A stretch of 42,423 nucleotides of DNA, taken from positions 1 through 42,423 of the forward strand of contig JAAYTU010000105.1 of the NCBI GenBank assembly GCA_012523705.1, in the 5' to 3' direction. The notes under the pieces were generated by a model. It was not told where the DNA came from, made no database searches, and saw only the letters and a list, made by a program, of their open reading frames with translations. Each line of letters begins with the position of its first letter. The first letter of the stretch is position 1. This stretch comes from Clostridiaceae bacterium. GTDB taxonomy: Bacteria > Bacillota > Clostridia > DSM-8532. Below, in pieces: positions 1 to 10,296 of the stretch. The position numbers and the translations under genes were made by a program.

Positions 1-566
1 GAAAGCATAAGTTCTTTCTCTCTCTGCTTGTCCAAAATGCTCTCAATACTTTTATTATTAAAATGTACAGCCAGCTTTGTAGCAACAATAAGGGAGATGC
101 TCATTAAAGCAATAGATCCGAGTATAATGATGTATTCTGTAATCAAGTCTGCACTTGTCAATTTTAACACAGTATAGTCATAAATAATCTTGCCAAGATT
201 AATTAAGAATCCAACTATACAAGTCACTCTAATAAGAGTAACATCCAGGTAAACATAGAAAGAAGCAATTGCACAGAAGAGATAGACAAGGGTTATCATG
301 TGCTGGGACGTAAAGACTACAAAGGCATAATAGAGGAGATAGCCAATAATTATAAAGTATTTAAGAGAGTTGCTTGCATGATTCTTAAAATATACTATAA
401 AAGATGCAATTAAAGGTATGCAAGCGAAGAGTATCAAGATAAAAAAATACTCCCAGGTCCCTTTAAAAATCTCCAGGATATAACCTATAGAAACCATGAG
501 GTTCGTAATTAAATAAATAAGTAATACAACACGATTTGATCTTTGAATAGCAGACTTGTCCAACAT
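1..566 (-). CDS. N-terminal part of a multi-pass membrane protein, possibly a sensor or chemotaxis-type protein (runs off the window edge)
   Basis: Reverse strand reads MLDKSAIQRSNRVVLLIYLITNLMVSIGYILEIFKGTWEYFFILILFACIPLIASFIVYF..., open to the window edge with several hydrophobic segments. Not in the ORF track because it is truncated. Confidence 0.6.
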   Translation of the reverse strand, partial: MLDKSAIQRSNRVVLLIYLITNLMVSIGYILEIFKGTWEYFFILILFACIPLIASFIVYFKNHASNSLKYFIIIGYLLYYAFVVFTSQHMITLVYLFCAIASFYVYLDVTLIRVTCIVGFLINLGKIIYDYTVLKLTSADLITEYIIILGSIALMSISLIVATKLAVHFNNKSIESILDKQREKELML

Positions 567-699
567 AATAACACCTCGATTGATTCTAAGATAGCAAAAC
601 CAGGAACAAATGCCTGTATAAGTATTCTATCGGAAAAAAATGTGCAATTCAACATTGGATGTCATTTATCAGAGTGTCAGAGGTTCTATGTTTAATACA

Positions 700-1716
700 T
701 TAATAATCATTAATTTTTTTCAGTATACGAATATCTTCTCCAATAAACTGGAAAGCCTTAAATTCACCAATTATACGGGAGGCGATTCTTTCGTTATACT
801 CCTGGAAAAGCCTTTTATAGTCAAGGTTAGAAGAAATAATAGTCTTGGCAATCTTATTTACATCCTGGGCCTTGCGAAGCTCAAGCAGGGTTAATAGCTC
901 AGCATACTTTGAATCACTAAAGGGCTCAGTTCCTAAATCATCCAGAATAAGAAGATTAGTGGTGATAAGATTATTGTAAGCCTGTTCGCTTGATACTCCG
1001 TCTCTGTTAATGTTCAATCTGTATTGCTGGATAATAGGGAAAAGAGTGGTGGCAGAAAGATATAGAACAGAAAAGCCTGCCTTGATCAGTTCTATCCCTA
1101 TGCTTTTGGCCATAAATGTCTTGCCCGTTCCGGTAGGTCCGAAAAAATATAAATTAGGTGCATCTTCAGGAAAACGCCTAGCATAATTCCGGCAGTAATC
1201 TTTAATGGCAAGTATTTGCTCCTTCGGGGATATATCAAGAGAATATCTATTCTCATCCCGCTTATTTGAGAAAAAACTCTCATCGAAAAAGTCAAAGCCT
1301 GTATTCCCATCATCAATAAGGTTTGACACCTGGTATAAACGTTCTAAGTAAACCTTTTGATAGCATGAGCAGGTAACCGAGGAGCCCTCGCGGTTTATAT
1401 AACCTCTGTCCTGGCAAATGCTGCACTCAAATTCCGGCTCAAGATAATTCAGAGGAATGTTATTAGCCCTCAAAAGGTCTTCTCTTTTTTGACTCAGTCT
1501 ATTCATTTCATCCAGCAAAGCTTGGGACTCTTCAGAGGAGCTTTCGTTAATCAGGGAGCGGGCATAACGGATACCAGCCAGAGAAATCTCGTTGGCCAAT
1601 TGGGCGAGACCTGGTATTTTTGCATATACGCTATGTTTGCGTCTTTCTGCCTCATATATGGCACGATCGCGTTTATAGGCGAAATCCTTATCTAAATCGC
1701 GTCTAATATCAGACAT
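700..1716 (-). CDS. DnaC/DnaI-like AAA+ ATP-binding protein (helicase loader type)
   Basis: Walker A NLYFFGPTGTGKTFMAKSIG, Walker B LLILDDLGTEP, Cys cluster CSICQDRGYI...CSCYQ; directly downstream of a DnaD-like gene. Confidence 0.88.
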   Translation of the reverse strand: MSDIRRDLDKDFAYKRDRAIYEAERRKHSVYAKIPGLAQLANEISLAGIRYARSLINESSSEESQALLDEMNRLSQKREDLLRANNIPLNYLEPEFECSICQDRGYINREGSSVTCSCYQKVYLERLYQVSNLIDDGNTGFDFFDESFFSNKRDENRYSLDISPKEQILAIKDYCRNYARRFPEDAPNLYFFGPTGTGKTFMAKSIGIELIKAGFSVLYLSATTLFPIIQQYRLNINRDGVSSEQAYNNLITTNLLILDDLGTEPFSDSKYAELLTLLELRKAQDVNKIAKTIISSNLDYKRLFQEYNERIASRIIGEFKAFQFIGEDIRILKKINDY

Positions 1717-2708
1717 CAGGCATCATTGTCCTTTCTGGCTGTGGATTGCTGTTCAAGCTTACTAAAGATATCATCACCGTATTTTCGTTGCTGGAAGTTA
1801 TCCCTGCGGGGAGTTTTTGAAGGAGTCTGGACTGACTTGCCCTTCTTTGAGGCTGAGGCTTCCAAATAAGCTTTTAGTTGATCGAAGCTTTTAATTCCTT
1901 CCTTATGCCAATTAGTTAAAATTGAATGGGCATACTTAAAGGGGGTGGATTTACCCACGGTCCGTTTCAGAGCCTCTTCAATAATTGGCATATCATAGCC
2001 GTATTCTTCAAGCCATGTTTCCAGATGGTTTTCCTCATAGGCAGTAAGAGCTTTACCCAACCTCAGGGATTGTGCTATTTTCTTGCCTATTTTTTTTGTC
2101 TGCTCCCTTGCCTCTATATACTTTTCCAGCTCCCAATGATTGGTTATATTCTTGGATGCCCATGTTTCAGCCACTTTACCTATGTATTTAACATTTAATG
2201 CGTTATTGTCATAACAATATTTAAACAGGCTGACCATAACATCTTCATCGAACCGGTAGTTCAAAAACCAGTTGTCAATAGAGGTATACCAGCTTGGCGA
2301 CATGAGGCCCTGAAAAAACATTTTGTTTATGGAATCAATACACTGATTTCTTTTTATATTAGCTTTAGTCTGTCTCTCCTTAGGATTCGAGTCGGAGGTG
2401 GTCCTTTTACTGTAAATTTTTGATAAGGTTTTTTCCTTTATATTGGTCAGTGAAATAGTTTTAGGAGTATGTACAATAAGACCTTCCTGCTCTAAAAGAA
2501 CAAAAGAGGCTTTCACGGTATCAACCGAAAGATCAAGCTTGGCAGCTAAATCCTCAGGTAATGCCTCCTTGTCATACTTACATAAAAAAATGCAGTACAG
2601 ATATACCTTCACAGCATCTGAAGGCAACCCGGGCATAATGTCACTGAGGAAGATGTCCGGCACTAAGGTATCCGATAACAGAATGTCCTTAATAAACTCA
2701 AATTGCAT
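1716..2708 (-). CDS. DnaD domain replication protein
   Basis: N-terminal winged-helix-like region (LDLSVDTVKASFVLLEQEGLIVH) and C-terminal DnaD-like motif (YAHSILTNWHKEGIKS); one-base overlap with the downstream ATPase gene. Confidence 0.85.
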   Translation of the reverse strand: MQFEFIKDILLSDTLVPDIFLSDIMPGLPSDAVKVYLYCIFLCKYDKEALPEDLAAKLDLSVDTVKASFVLLEQEGLIVHTPKTISLTNIKEKTLSKIYSKRTTSDSNPKERQTKANIKRNQCIDSINKMFFQGLMSPSWYTSIDNWFLNYRFDEDVMVSLFKYCYDNNALNVKYIGKVAETWASKNITNHWELEKYIEAREQTKKIGKKIAQSLRLGKALTAYEENHLETWLEEYGYDMPIIEEALKRTVGKSTPFKYAHSILTNWHKEGIKSFDQLKAYLEASASKKGKSVQTPSKTPRRDNFQQRKYGDDIFSKLEQQSTARKDNDA

Positions 2709-2836
2709 AAAAACTCCTTATCTTTTTCACATTAATGGTTAAGCTATTGGGAAGAGGTTATTAATACGAAGTATTATAGCATAAAACAAAAGATATATTA
2801 AGTACCTGCACAAAACATAACCAAGGAGAAATAATA

Positions 2837-3877
2837 ATGCCGCAATTAGCAATAAGAACCCGTTCAGGCAGGGTTGAAAGCCTGCACTCAGGTTATATAT
2901 GTGTATGCGATGCCAACAATAATATTATCTATTCAACAGGTAACCCCAATGCCGGTATATTTTTGCGGTCATCGGGCAAACCCATTTATGCTACCGTGTT
3001 GGCAAGCTCAGGAGCTCTAGAAAAATTCAATATAAGTTTAAAGGAATTTGCAACTACATGCTCATCACATGACGGACTTGCTTCTCACAGAATGATTATA
3101 AAATCATTATTGAAAAAAATTGGACTGAGCCAGAAGGATCTGAACTGTGGCAACAAGTATCCGGAAAACCAGAAGGTTCATGACGCACTGGTAAGGCTTT
3201 GCAAAAGACCGGATCCAATATTCAGTAACTGCTCGGGCAAGCATGCAGGTCTACTTGCGCTATGCCGATATTATAATTATGATATAAAAAATTATGTAAA
3301 GGCTGATCATCCTGTCAATCTGCTGATAAGAAGAACCATGGCAGAACTACTGGAATGCGACGAAAGTGAGACCATTACGGGGACAGATGGTTGTACCCTG
3401 CCCACATATCTACTTACCTTGCGGCAGGTTGCCTGGCTCTACGCAAGACTTGCCCGGGGGGGCAAGGGGAATGATAAATACAGTAGAGCCTTTGGACTTA
3501 TCCAGGAAGCCATGATTCGATATCCGCAAGTAATCAGAGGAAACAACACTTTTTGTACTGAACTTATTAAGGTCACCGGTGGCCGAGCCATAGGCAAAAT
3601 TGGAGCAGAGGGAATATATTGCATTTCAGTTCCTGAAAAGGAGCTTGGCATTTGCATTAAGATGTTTGACGGACATCCCTGGTCCAGCTATCCGGTGGCA
3701 GTCAGAATACTTGAGGAACTAGAAATACTAGATGCCAAGACTGTGAAAAAGCTTGAAAGATGGGCCCTTCCCGAAATTAAGGACGATAAGGGTAACATAG
3801 TAGGATACATTCACCCGGTATTCAACCTGACAGATCGGGCCGAGGCCAGATATGAACCGGGGGATATTTACCCTTGA
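2837..3877 (+). CDS. Asparaginase, thermolabile/Rhizobium-type family (copy 1)
   Basis: RSSGKPIYA, CSSHDG, NCSGKHAGLLALC and GTDGCTLP motifs; RBS aaggag upstream of ATG. Confidence 0.88.
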   Translation: MPQLAIRTRSGRVESLHSGYICVCDANNNIIYSTGNPNAGIFLRSSGKPIYATVLASSGALEKFNISLKEFATTCSSHDGLASHRMIIKSLLKKIGLSQKDLNCGNKYPENQKVHDALVRLCKRPDPIFSNCSGKHAGLLALCRYYNYDIKNYVKADHPVNLLIRRTMAELLECDESETITGTDGCTLPTYLLTLRQVAWLYARLARGGKGNDKYSRAFGLIQEAMIRYPQVIRGNNTFCTELIKVTGGRAIGKIGAEGIYCISVPEKELGICIKMFDGHPWSSYPVAVRILEELEILDAKTVKKLERWALPEIKDDKGNIVGYIHPVFNLTDRAEARYEPGDIYP

Positions 3878-3952
3878 AGTTGGAAATAGGAAGCAAGATT
3901 TCAGAGCTTTAATTCCTGATATCCAATACCCTGACGACAAAGGAGTATATTT

Positions 3953-4990
3953 ATGGAAACGTTAGCTGTGGTAACAAGAAATCAATTTGTGGAGAGCATT
4001 CATAATGGATGTATTTGTGTTGTAGACCATAAGGGCAAAATCATCTATCACAAGGGTGATGAAAACACTAAATTTTTCTTCAGGTCTTCTGCCAAGCCAA
4101 TTCAGATTATTCCCTTTATCGAAAGGGGCGGAGCAGAGAAGATGAATTTTTCTTTGAAGGAAATAGCTATAGGATGTGCCTCTCATACCGGAGAGTCTAT
4201 GCATGTTGAAACAGTCAATGGCATTTTGACGCGCTTAGGTCTTAGCAAGGATGATCTTCATTGCGGAATCAGTGGTCCATATAATGAGGATGAAAAAATC
4301 AGGCTAATTACAAGCAAGGAAAAGCCCTCACCTCTTCATGCCGGGTGTTCAGGGAAGCACGCTGCAATGCTTGCCTTCTCAAAATATTTAGGTACCGATA
4401 TTTCAAATTATGAGGATATTTCACACCCTGTTCAGCAAGAAATATTAAAGGTAATTAGCGCCTTTACAGAGCAGGATATTGACAGCATCCCAACGGGCAT
4501 TGACGGTTGCGGGGTTCCTATTTTTATGCTGCCTGTAAATAAAATGGCCTTGGCTTATGCCAAACTTACTTACTATATGGAGGATGATAAAAGTAAATAT
4601 CATCAGTCGAGCCGGACTGTCTTTGAGGCTATGACAAAGTATCCCGAAATGGTGGCAGGCAGCAAGGAATTTTGCACAGAGCTTATGCAAGCTACAAAGG
4701 GTAAACTTATTGGGAAAATCGGGGCGGAGGCAGTATACTGTCTGGGAATCAAAAAGGGGAATTTAGGAGTATGCTTAAAAATCGCAGATGGTTCAGAGAG
4801 GGCTGTTTATCCTGTGGTCATGCAATTGTTGTCAGAGCTGGGAGTGCTGGAGAAGGATGAGTATGAGGCTCTGAAGCATTGGCACAGACCTGAATTAAAA
4901 AACAATTTGCAGGAGCGGATAGGCCATATTATTCCTGTATTTCACAATAACAAGATTATCAGGCTGGGTGACAGGGTAAATTCTAAATAG
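3953..4990 (+). CDS. Asparaginase, thermolabile/Rhizobium-type family (copy 2)
   Basis: RSSAKPIQ, CASHTGE, GCSGKHAAMLAFS and GIDGCGVP motifs; clear paralogue of the upstream ORF. Confidence 0.88.
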   Translation: METLAVVTRNQFVESIHNGCICVVDHKGKIIYHKGDENTKFFFRSSAKPIQIIPFIERGGAEKMNFSLKEIAIGCASHTGESMHVETVNGILTRLGLSKDDLHCGISGPYNEDEKIRLITSKEKPSPLHAGCSGKHAAMLAFSKYLGTDISNYEDISHPVQQEILKVISAFTEQDIDSIPTGIDGCGVPIFMLPVNKMALAYAKLTYYMEDDKSKYHQSSRTVFEAMTKYPEMVAGSKEFCTELMQATKGKLIGKIGAEAVYCLGIKKGNLGVCLKIADGSERAVYPVVMQLLSELGVLEKDEYEALKHWHRPELKNNLQERIGHIIPVFHNNKIIRLGDRVNSK

Positions 4991-5157
4991 ACTGTTAATT
5001 TAAGAATATTATTCATCGGGATGTATGAATATGTTGGTTTATACCAAAAAGGCATGGTTTCGTAAAGGAATTGTAAAGATAGCCTTATTAAAAGCAACGG
5101 CTAAAATGCCGATATCTAAATAGTAGATGTGTCTAAATGATTAGGGGGAATCCTTTT

Positions 5158-8100
5158 ATGAATAAATTGAAAACAATCCTGAGCTTTTTATTAGTAGCGG
5201 CATTTCTTTTAACGGGTCTGCCTGGTGAAGTAATAACTGTTTCTGCTGCTTCAGAGCTCGCTATATCAATTGAATACAATCCCCTTACATACAAATATGA
5301 TATCAGTTTTCCCATTGATGCAGAACCTGCCAGAACGGTAGTACGGTTCCATGATAAGGATAAGAACGAAATAGTAATAGATGATGAACAGGTTTTTGAC
5401 CGAGGCAGAGTTACTGTCAGTACTGTTTTTGAAAGGGACCATATCTATGATATTACTGTTGAGGTCTACAGAGGGGCAACAGACAGCACGCCCTACTACA
5501 CAGGCGAGGCCTTTTTCCTTGCTGACCTGACCTTTACAGGGGAATCCTTTAATCAAATGGCAAAAATGCAGGATATTGAAGATGCATATCCCGTTTTAGA
5601 ACCAGATTCACCCGGAGAAGCAATTGTTGTAAAAAGTGGAGATGAACCAATTATTAAGCTTAATTGGAGAATCCCCACCATTTACGATAGTGAAAACGAT
5701 GAAATCATCAGTTTTACAGATGCAAGGGCTTTAGAGATAATTCAGCTGGAAAATGTCCCCATAGCAAAGGCTTGCTTCCAGATTAATATGACGGTTGGTC
5801 AAAGCTCAACCCGTCAAATCGATTTTAACACTGACTTTGACGCTGCTAATAATATGATAATAGAAGGGGAGCTTGATGAAGAGGGAAATGCCCTGCAGGT
5901 AGCTGGCTTTGAAAGCGGAAATGTGACAGATTCGGACAACATGGTTTCTGTTCTTCTGAAGCAGATAAACGGTATTGAGGCCGGGACTGAATATGCCTAT
6001 ACCAATATTGGAATTGTATTTGAAAACGACAAATCAGAGCAGATAACTCTTCGAAGAACCAAGCTTATTACAGCTGAAAACAACCGTTTTACGGTGCAGA
6101 ATATAGATAATGCTTTCAGGGATACAACATACAACCTTTCCTCAATCTATACACCTATTCCAATAGAAATAAGGAAGGTGGACACCGACAAAGTTGAGGT
6201 AAGATTCAGAAAGATAATAAATGGTAATTATCCGGAACTTCATTATCAGGTTCAGTATTCTTCGAGAATAGATGAATTTTACAATATCAACAACAGGTGG
6301 GTTAAGATTCCTGCATCCTCTTTACCTGCAACCGATATTTATGGAAGCGAGATAGTTACAGTCAATATAGTGGGGAATACGCATCCTGAATTCTATTTCA
6401 GAGTTGTATACTATGACAGCTACTCGCAGTACCCCAGAGGCTCTTCCCTTGCTGTTGATTTAAGAAATCTAGGCATAGAATTAGGAAAGCCGCCCCTGCC
6501 AAAGGAGATTAAAGCAGATCCGTTGTATGCCGGAAGAAAGGAAGTAACGGTTCCTTCAACAGAACTCTCCTCGGGGAAGGTAGAGATTGCATCTAGTGAT
6601 CTGAAGCTTTCTTTCGAAAAACCTATTTCATGGCGCAGGTACACAAATACAGATGGAAATGAAGGATGGGATAGATTTAAAAACACAGTACCAACTGGAG
6701 CCGACTACATATTCCATGTTCTGCTTTCATCATACCTTCCCGATAGTGAAGCAGATGATGTGGCTACTACTGCTATAGGGCTCAAAGAGCAAAAGGAAAT
6801 TTATCTTCCCACAAAGCAAAAGCGTGTACTGGTTCTTTCAAAGGCTGATTTTATGGAGGATCCGGAGGATCCAAACAGAATCTACAGTATCATAGATGGA
6901 ACAGAGCTGTTTTATGATTATGTGAACGACTCATCCATAGCCAATGAGAATAATGAGGACCCGAGCGAGGATCTCATCCCTGGGGATTATCCTTCTTTCT
7001 TAATTCCGAACACCACATATTTCATGCAGATCTTTACCTCAAGATTAGAGGATAATGATTTGATTTATGATGATTTATGGGCAGATGGGATTAATGATCT
7101 AGAGCTTAATAACAGACTTTCATATCAATCTCCTGTATTAAGCTTCACAACATGGCCCCTTACCGAGGCTCCTGTTCCTATGCCTGATATTGAGCTCTCC
7201 ATAGAGCCTCAGACCCATATTAATCCTGAAACAGGAGATATAAGCCTGGATGGAATCAGGGTCGATTATGAGCGCATCCTGACTGAAAGGGATTGGCAGA
7301 GATACACAACGGTAAGAGATAACAGAGCTGTCAGGTATGAGCTTTTTATAAGCAGAGATCCATTAATCTTTGATACAGATGGAAATATCATAGATGAGGC
7401 TTTTTATCCTCAGGATGCCGAGATAATTCAGAGGGGAGAGACCTTCTATGCTGATAACAAGGGGAATCCGATTCTGCCTAATACAGTTTATTATATTAAG
7501 GCCAGAGCGACCCTGGTGATTATTAACGGAAGCCCCGATGATCCAAACAATCCTGATCCTGATGATCCGGCCGATATTATTCTCGGCCGCTCGGTTGATA
7601 CTGCTGTAAAGGCCATTACAACGCCCAAAATTGATGATGGCAATTTAGAGGATGTGGAAAGAGAACCCAGAGCTCCCTCTGAGTTTTCAATTGCAGTTGA
7701 TGAAGAGGGACGACTACTTCTGACCGACGCAACCGTTATCCTGAATTGGCTTCATGCCGAGGAAGATGTTACATATGAAATGGTAGTTACATCAAGGGAA
7801 ATAGCTCCTTACGCGGAAGCTGAGGAATATGAAGAGGATCCCTATAACCAGGGCTTTTTACAGGCATATGATGAATATAGGAACCCTGCGGGGGATAACA
7901 AATTGCATATTAATGTTTATGACCAGGCCTTTGAAGCAATCGATCTTACATTAAGTGAAAATGGCCAGGTCATTATGCCTGTAAGAAGGGATTATTTAAG
8001 ACCTAACCGGATTTACTTTTTCAGCCTGCGGGCTATTCGGGATAGAAATCTGACAGATGATGAAGGAAACTCCATACAAACAGTAAGCAGATGGATTACT

Positions 8101-10263
8101 ATACCTGTTACCACCCGTATGGTAAAGCCTCCAGCATTTTTGGAGGCTGTTAAGGATATAGAAATCGGTTTTAATATCGAGAACCCTTCTTTGGAAACAA
8201 GGGAGGACAATATTGAGGTATTTATTAAAAAAGCCGAAGGTGCGAACAACAGCTATGTTCGGCTTGTAAGAGGCGAGTACTCATGCGTTAAGGATGGAAC
8301 AACATTCTATATAAGGATTTATAATCTTGAGTCAAACCAATGGTATGATGTCCAGGTAAAGGACAATAAGAATAATAAGTGGTATGACGCATCCTCAAAA
8401 ACCTGGAGAGATGCACAGGGCAGCCCTGTTAAAGAGGAGACAAGAGATGCCCTCAGGGAGATTGAGGTCAGATGGGAGGGAGAGGATCCTTATAAATACT
8501 TTTTAGAGGTAAGAGCTGAAGAGGATCCAGACTACCAGCAGCTGCATTATAACAGCACCGGACATACTGATTATGGCTACGAAACACCATCTGGCCGAAT
8601 TGAATTCTACCGTGAAAAGACCAAGCTCTATGTAGATACAGAATCAACCAAGTATATTTATTATGCAAGAATAAAGGGTAAGCCTGTTCTTGATGCAAAC
8701 CGGAACCCGGTAAATCAGCTTTTGAAACCAAATACCCTTTACTATATCAAGCTCTGGTCATATAACTTAGAGGAATCCCTGCGTGTAGGCCCTGTTACTG
8801 CGAGGACAGACTTTTCACAAGCTGATTACGATGAGCAAAAAAACAAGGATAATACGATTGACTTATTTGATGAATCGGCTGAAGGCCTCAGCAGAAAACT
8901 GTACTGGCCCATTAATATAACTGATGATACCAATCTACGGGTTCTATTAAAGGACGACAGACTGGAAGGTCTATTGAAATTGGCTGGGCAGTCAACTGTT
9001 ACGGTTGATATCTCGGCAGAAAAGAGTAATGCTGATTACTATGAAATCCTAATACCATATAATACGCTAAGTGCTATTGAAAAATATGACAGCCGTTTAA
9101 ACATTAAGGTATCCGGAGGGGAATTTACTTTAAATAAGGGCAGCATTGATCTTTATGAATTAAAAAACCAAACCCTTTCCGGAGATGTTAAAGAGGCTAT
9201 GCTTCTTTTGAAAATAACCAAGAGACAGAATCCTAAAAACACATTGGATTCGGGATTAAGGGTTGTATCAAGTGCCTATGACTTGCAAACTACAGCCATA
9301 GGCTCTACCCGAACATATGCAGAGATTAATCAAATGATTCATGACATACTTAAAAACCCTGATGCAAGAGGACCTTTTAGTTATGGCATTCTAAACAGGG
9401 AGCTTACATCAATTCTTTCCAATCTTGAAAGATATAGCTATCGCAGTCATGTGGATTTAAAGGATTTAATAAGCAGAGCCTTAGATAAGGTAGAAAAGGA
9501 GTTGTCCCGGGATTTAAAGGACATCATTGACGGCGGCAGCGGCCTTACCTCCTGCATAGCACTTGAAAAGACTATTAATGATTTCCCAGACAGTATGGGA
9601 ATCAGGCTTGAGTACAGATACTATAATGGATTTATTACCCCCATGGCAAACTACGGATCAGGTTTTGAAGAGCCCTCAGGTGGAAAGGGCTATGTTAATC
9701 AGTATGTTCTGTTCAGGGTTAAAAAGCCTGGCGAGTTCCTGATTGTCGGAAAGGGGCAGGCAATAGATACACCTGGTATGCCAGTTGATAATGCAATTGC
9801 CAGATTATCAAAAAAATATGATCTTTCTAAGGTCTTTGGACAGGGTACCATATATCCCGCTAATCCTATAAAGGGTGAAGAGGCTGTTATGCTTTATGCC
9901 TTAGTGACAGGTCAGGAAAATAGAATAACCGGCCTGACAATTACTCAAAAGGCATCGGCATTAGGTCTGGACATAATGGAAAGAAGCATACTTACAGGCT
10001 ATATGGATAATCAGAGCTCAGTGTCCATAGCAGTAATGCTCTATTGTGACAGGGCCAATATAAACCCATCTTTTATGTATCCCTCCAAGACAATTATCAT
10101 ACAGAATGGAAGAGATATTAATGCCAGATTGTATCCATATGTAGTCCTGGGGGTAGACCTGGACATAATTAAGTTGAACAACAAAGTATTTGATGCAAGT
10201 AAGCGAACAACCATCGGCGACATGCTGGATATGGTATCTAAAGTATTAGAAAAATTTGATTAA
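5158..10263 (+). CDS. Giant secreted protein with fibronectin type III-like repeats and a possible degenerate SLH-like C-terminus
   Basis: Signal peptide MNKLKTILSFLLVAAFLLTGLPGEVITVSA; repeated FN3-type strands (NTTYFMQIFTSR, NTVYYIKARATL, NRIYFFSLRAIR, NTLYYIKLWSYN). ORF track starts at 5137; RBS aggggg favours ATG 5158. Confidence 0.8.
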   Translation: MNKLKTILSFLLVAAFLLTGLPGEVITVSAASELAISIEYNPLTYKYDISFPIDAEPARTVVRFHDKDKNEIVIDDEQVFDRGRVTVSTVFERDHIYDITVEVYRGATDSTPYYTGEAFFLADLTFTGESFNQMAKMQDIEDAYPVLEPDSPGEAIVVKSGDEPIIKLNWRIPTIYDSENDEIISFTDARALEIIQLENVPIAKACFQINMTVGQSSTRQIDFNTDFDAANNMIIEGELDEEGNALQVAGFESGNVTDSDNMVSVLLKQINGIEAGTEYAYTNIGIVFENDKSEQITLRRTKLITAENNRFTVQNIDNAFRDTTYNLSSIYTPIPIEIRKVDTDKVEVRFRKIINGNYPELHYQVQYSSRIDEFYNINNRWVKIPASSLPATDIYGSEIVTVNIVGNTHPEFYFRVVYYDSYSQYPRGSSLAVDLRNLGIELGKPPLPKEIKADPLYAGRKEVTVPSTELSSGKVEIASSDLKLSFEKPISWRRYTNTDGNEGWDRFKNTVPTGADYIFHVLLSSYLPDSEADDVATTAIGLKEQKEIYLPTKQKRVLVLSKADFMEDPEDPNRIYSIIDGTELFYDYVNDSSIANENNEDPSEDLIPGDYPSFLIPNTTYFMQIFTSRLEDNDLIYDDLWADGINDLELNNRLSYQSPVLSFTTWPLTEAPVPMPDIELSIEPQTHINPETGDISLDGIRVDYERILTERDWQRYTTVRDNRAVRYELFISRDPLIFDTDGNIIDEAFYPQDAEIIQRGETFYADNKGNPILPNTVYYIKARATLVIINGSPDDPNNPDPDDPADIILGRSVDTAVKAITTPKIDDGNLEDVEREPRAPSEFSIAVDEEGRLLLTDATVILNWLHAEEDVTYEMVVTSREIAPYAEAEEYEEDPYNQGFLQAYDEYRNPAGDNKLHINVYDQAFEAIDLTLSENGQVIMPVRRDYLRPNRIYFFSLRAIRDRNLTDDEGNSIQTVSRWITIPVTTRMVKPPAFLEAVKDIEIGFNIENPSLETREDNIEVFIKKAEGANNSYVRLVRGEYSCVKDGTTFYIRIYNLESNQWYDVQVKDNKNNKWYDASSKTWRDAQGSPVKEETRDALREIEVRWEGEDPYKYFLEVRAEEDPDYQQLHYNSTGHTDYGYETPSGRIEFYREKTKLYVDTESTKYIYYARIKGKPVLDANRNPVNQLLKPNTLYYIKLWSYNLEESLRVGPVTARTDFSQADYDEQKNKDNTIDLFDESAEGLSRKLYWPINITDDTNLRVLLKDDRLEGLLKLAGQSTVTVDISAEKSNADYYEILIPYNTLSAIEKYDSRLNIKVSGGEFTLNKGSIDLYELKNQTLSGDVKEAMLLLKITKRQNPKNTLDSGLRVVSSAYDLQTTAIGSTRTYAEINQMIHDILKNPDARGPFSYGILNRELTSILSNLERYSYRSHVDLKDLISRALDKVEKELSRDLKDIIDGGSGLTSCIALEKTINDFPDSMGIRLEYRYYNGFITPMANYGSGFEEPSGGKGYVNQYVLFRVKKPGEFLIVGKGQAIDTPGMPVDNAIARLSKKYDLSKVFGQGTIYPANPIKGEEAVMLYALVTGQENRITGLTITQKASALGLDIMERSILTGYMDNQSSVSIAVMLYCDRANINPSFMYPSKTIIIQNGRDINARLYPYVVLGVDLDIIKLNNKVFDASKRTTIGDMLDMVSKVLEKFD

Positions 10264-10296
10264 CGAGGGAGATTGAAACGGTGAGGAGAGCAGGTT

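Noticed and set aside
640-894. 84-aa plus-strand ORF
   Set aside because: Mostly antisense to the DnaC-like gene; no supporting features.
5051-5110. c-di-GMP-I (GEMM) riboswitch in the leader of the FN3 giant
   Set aside because: It shares short words (GGCA, AAAGC, ACGG, CTAA, GATAGCC, TGCCG) but their order and spacing do not fit the class; kept only as an unnamed structured-leader candidate.
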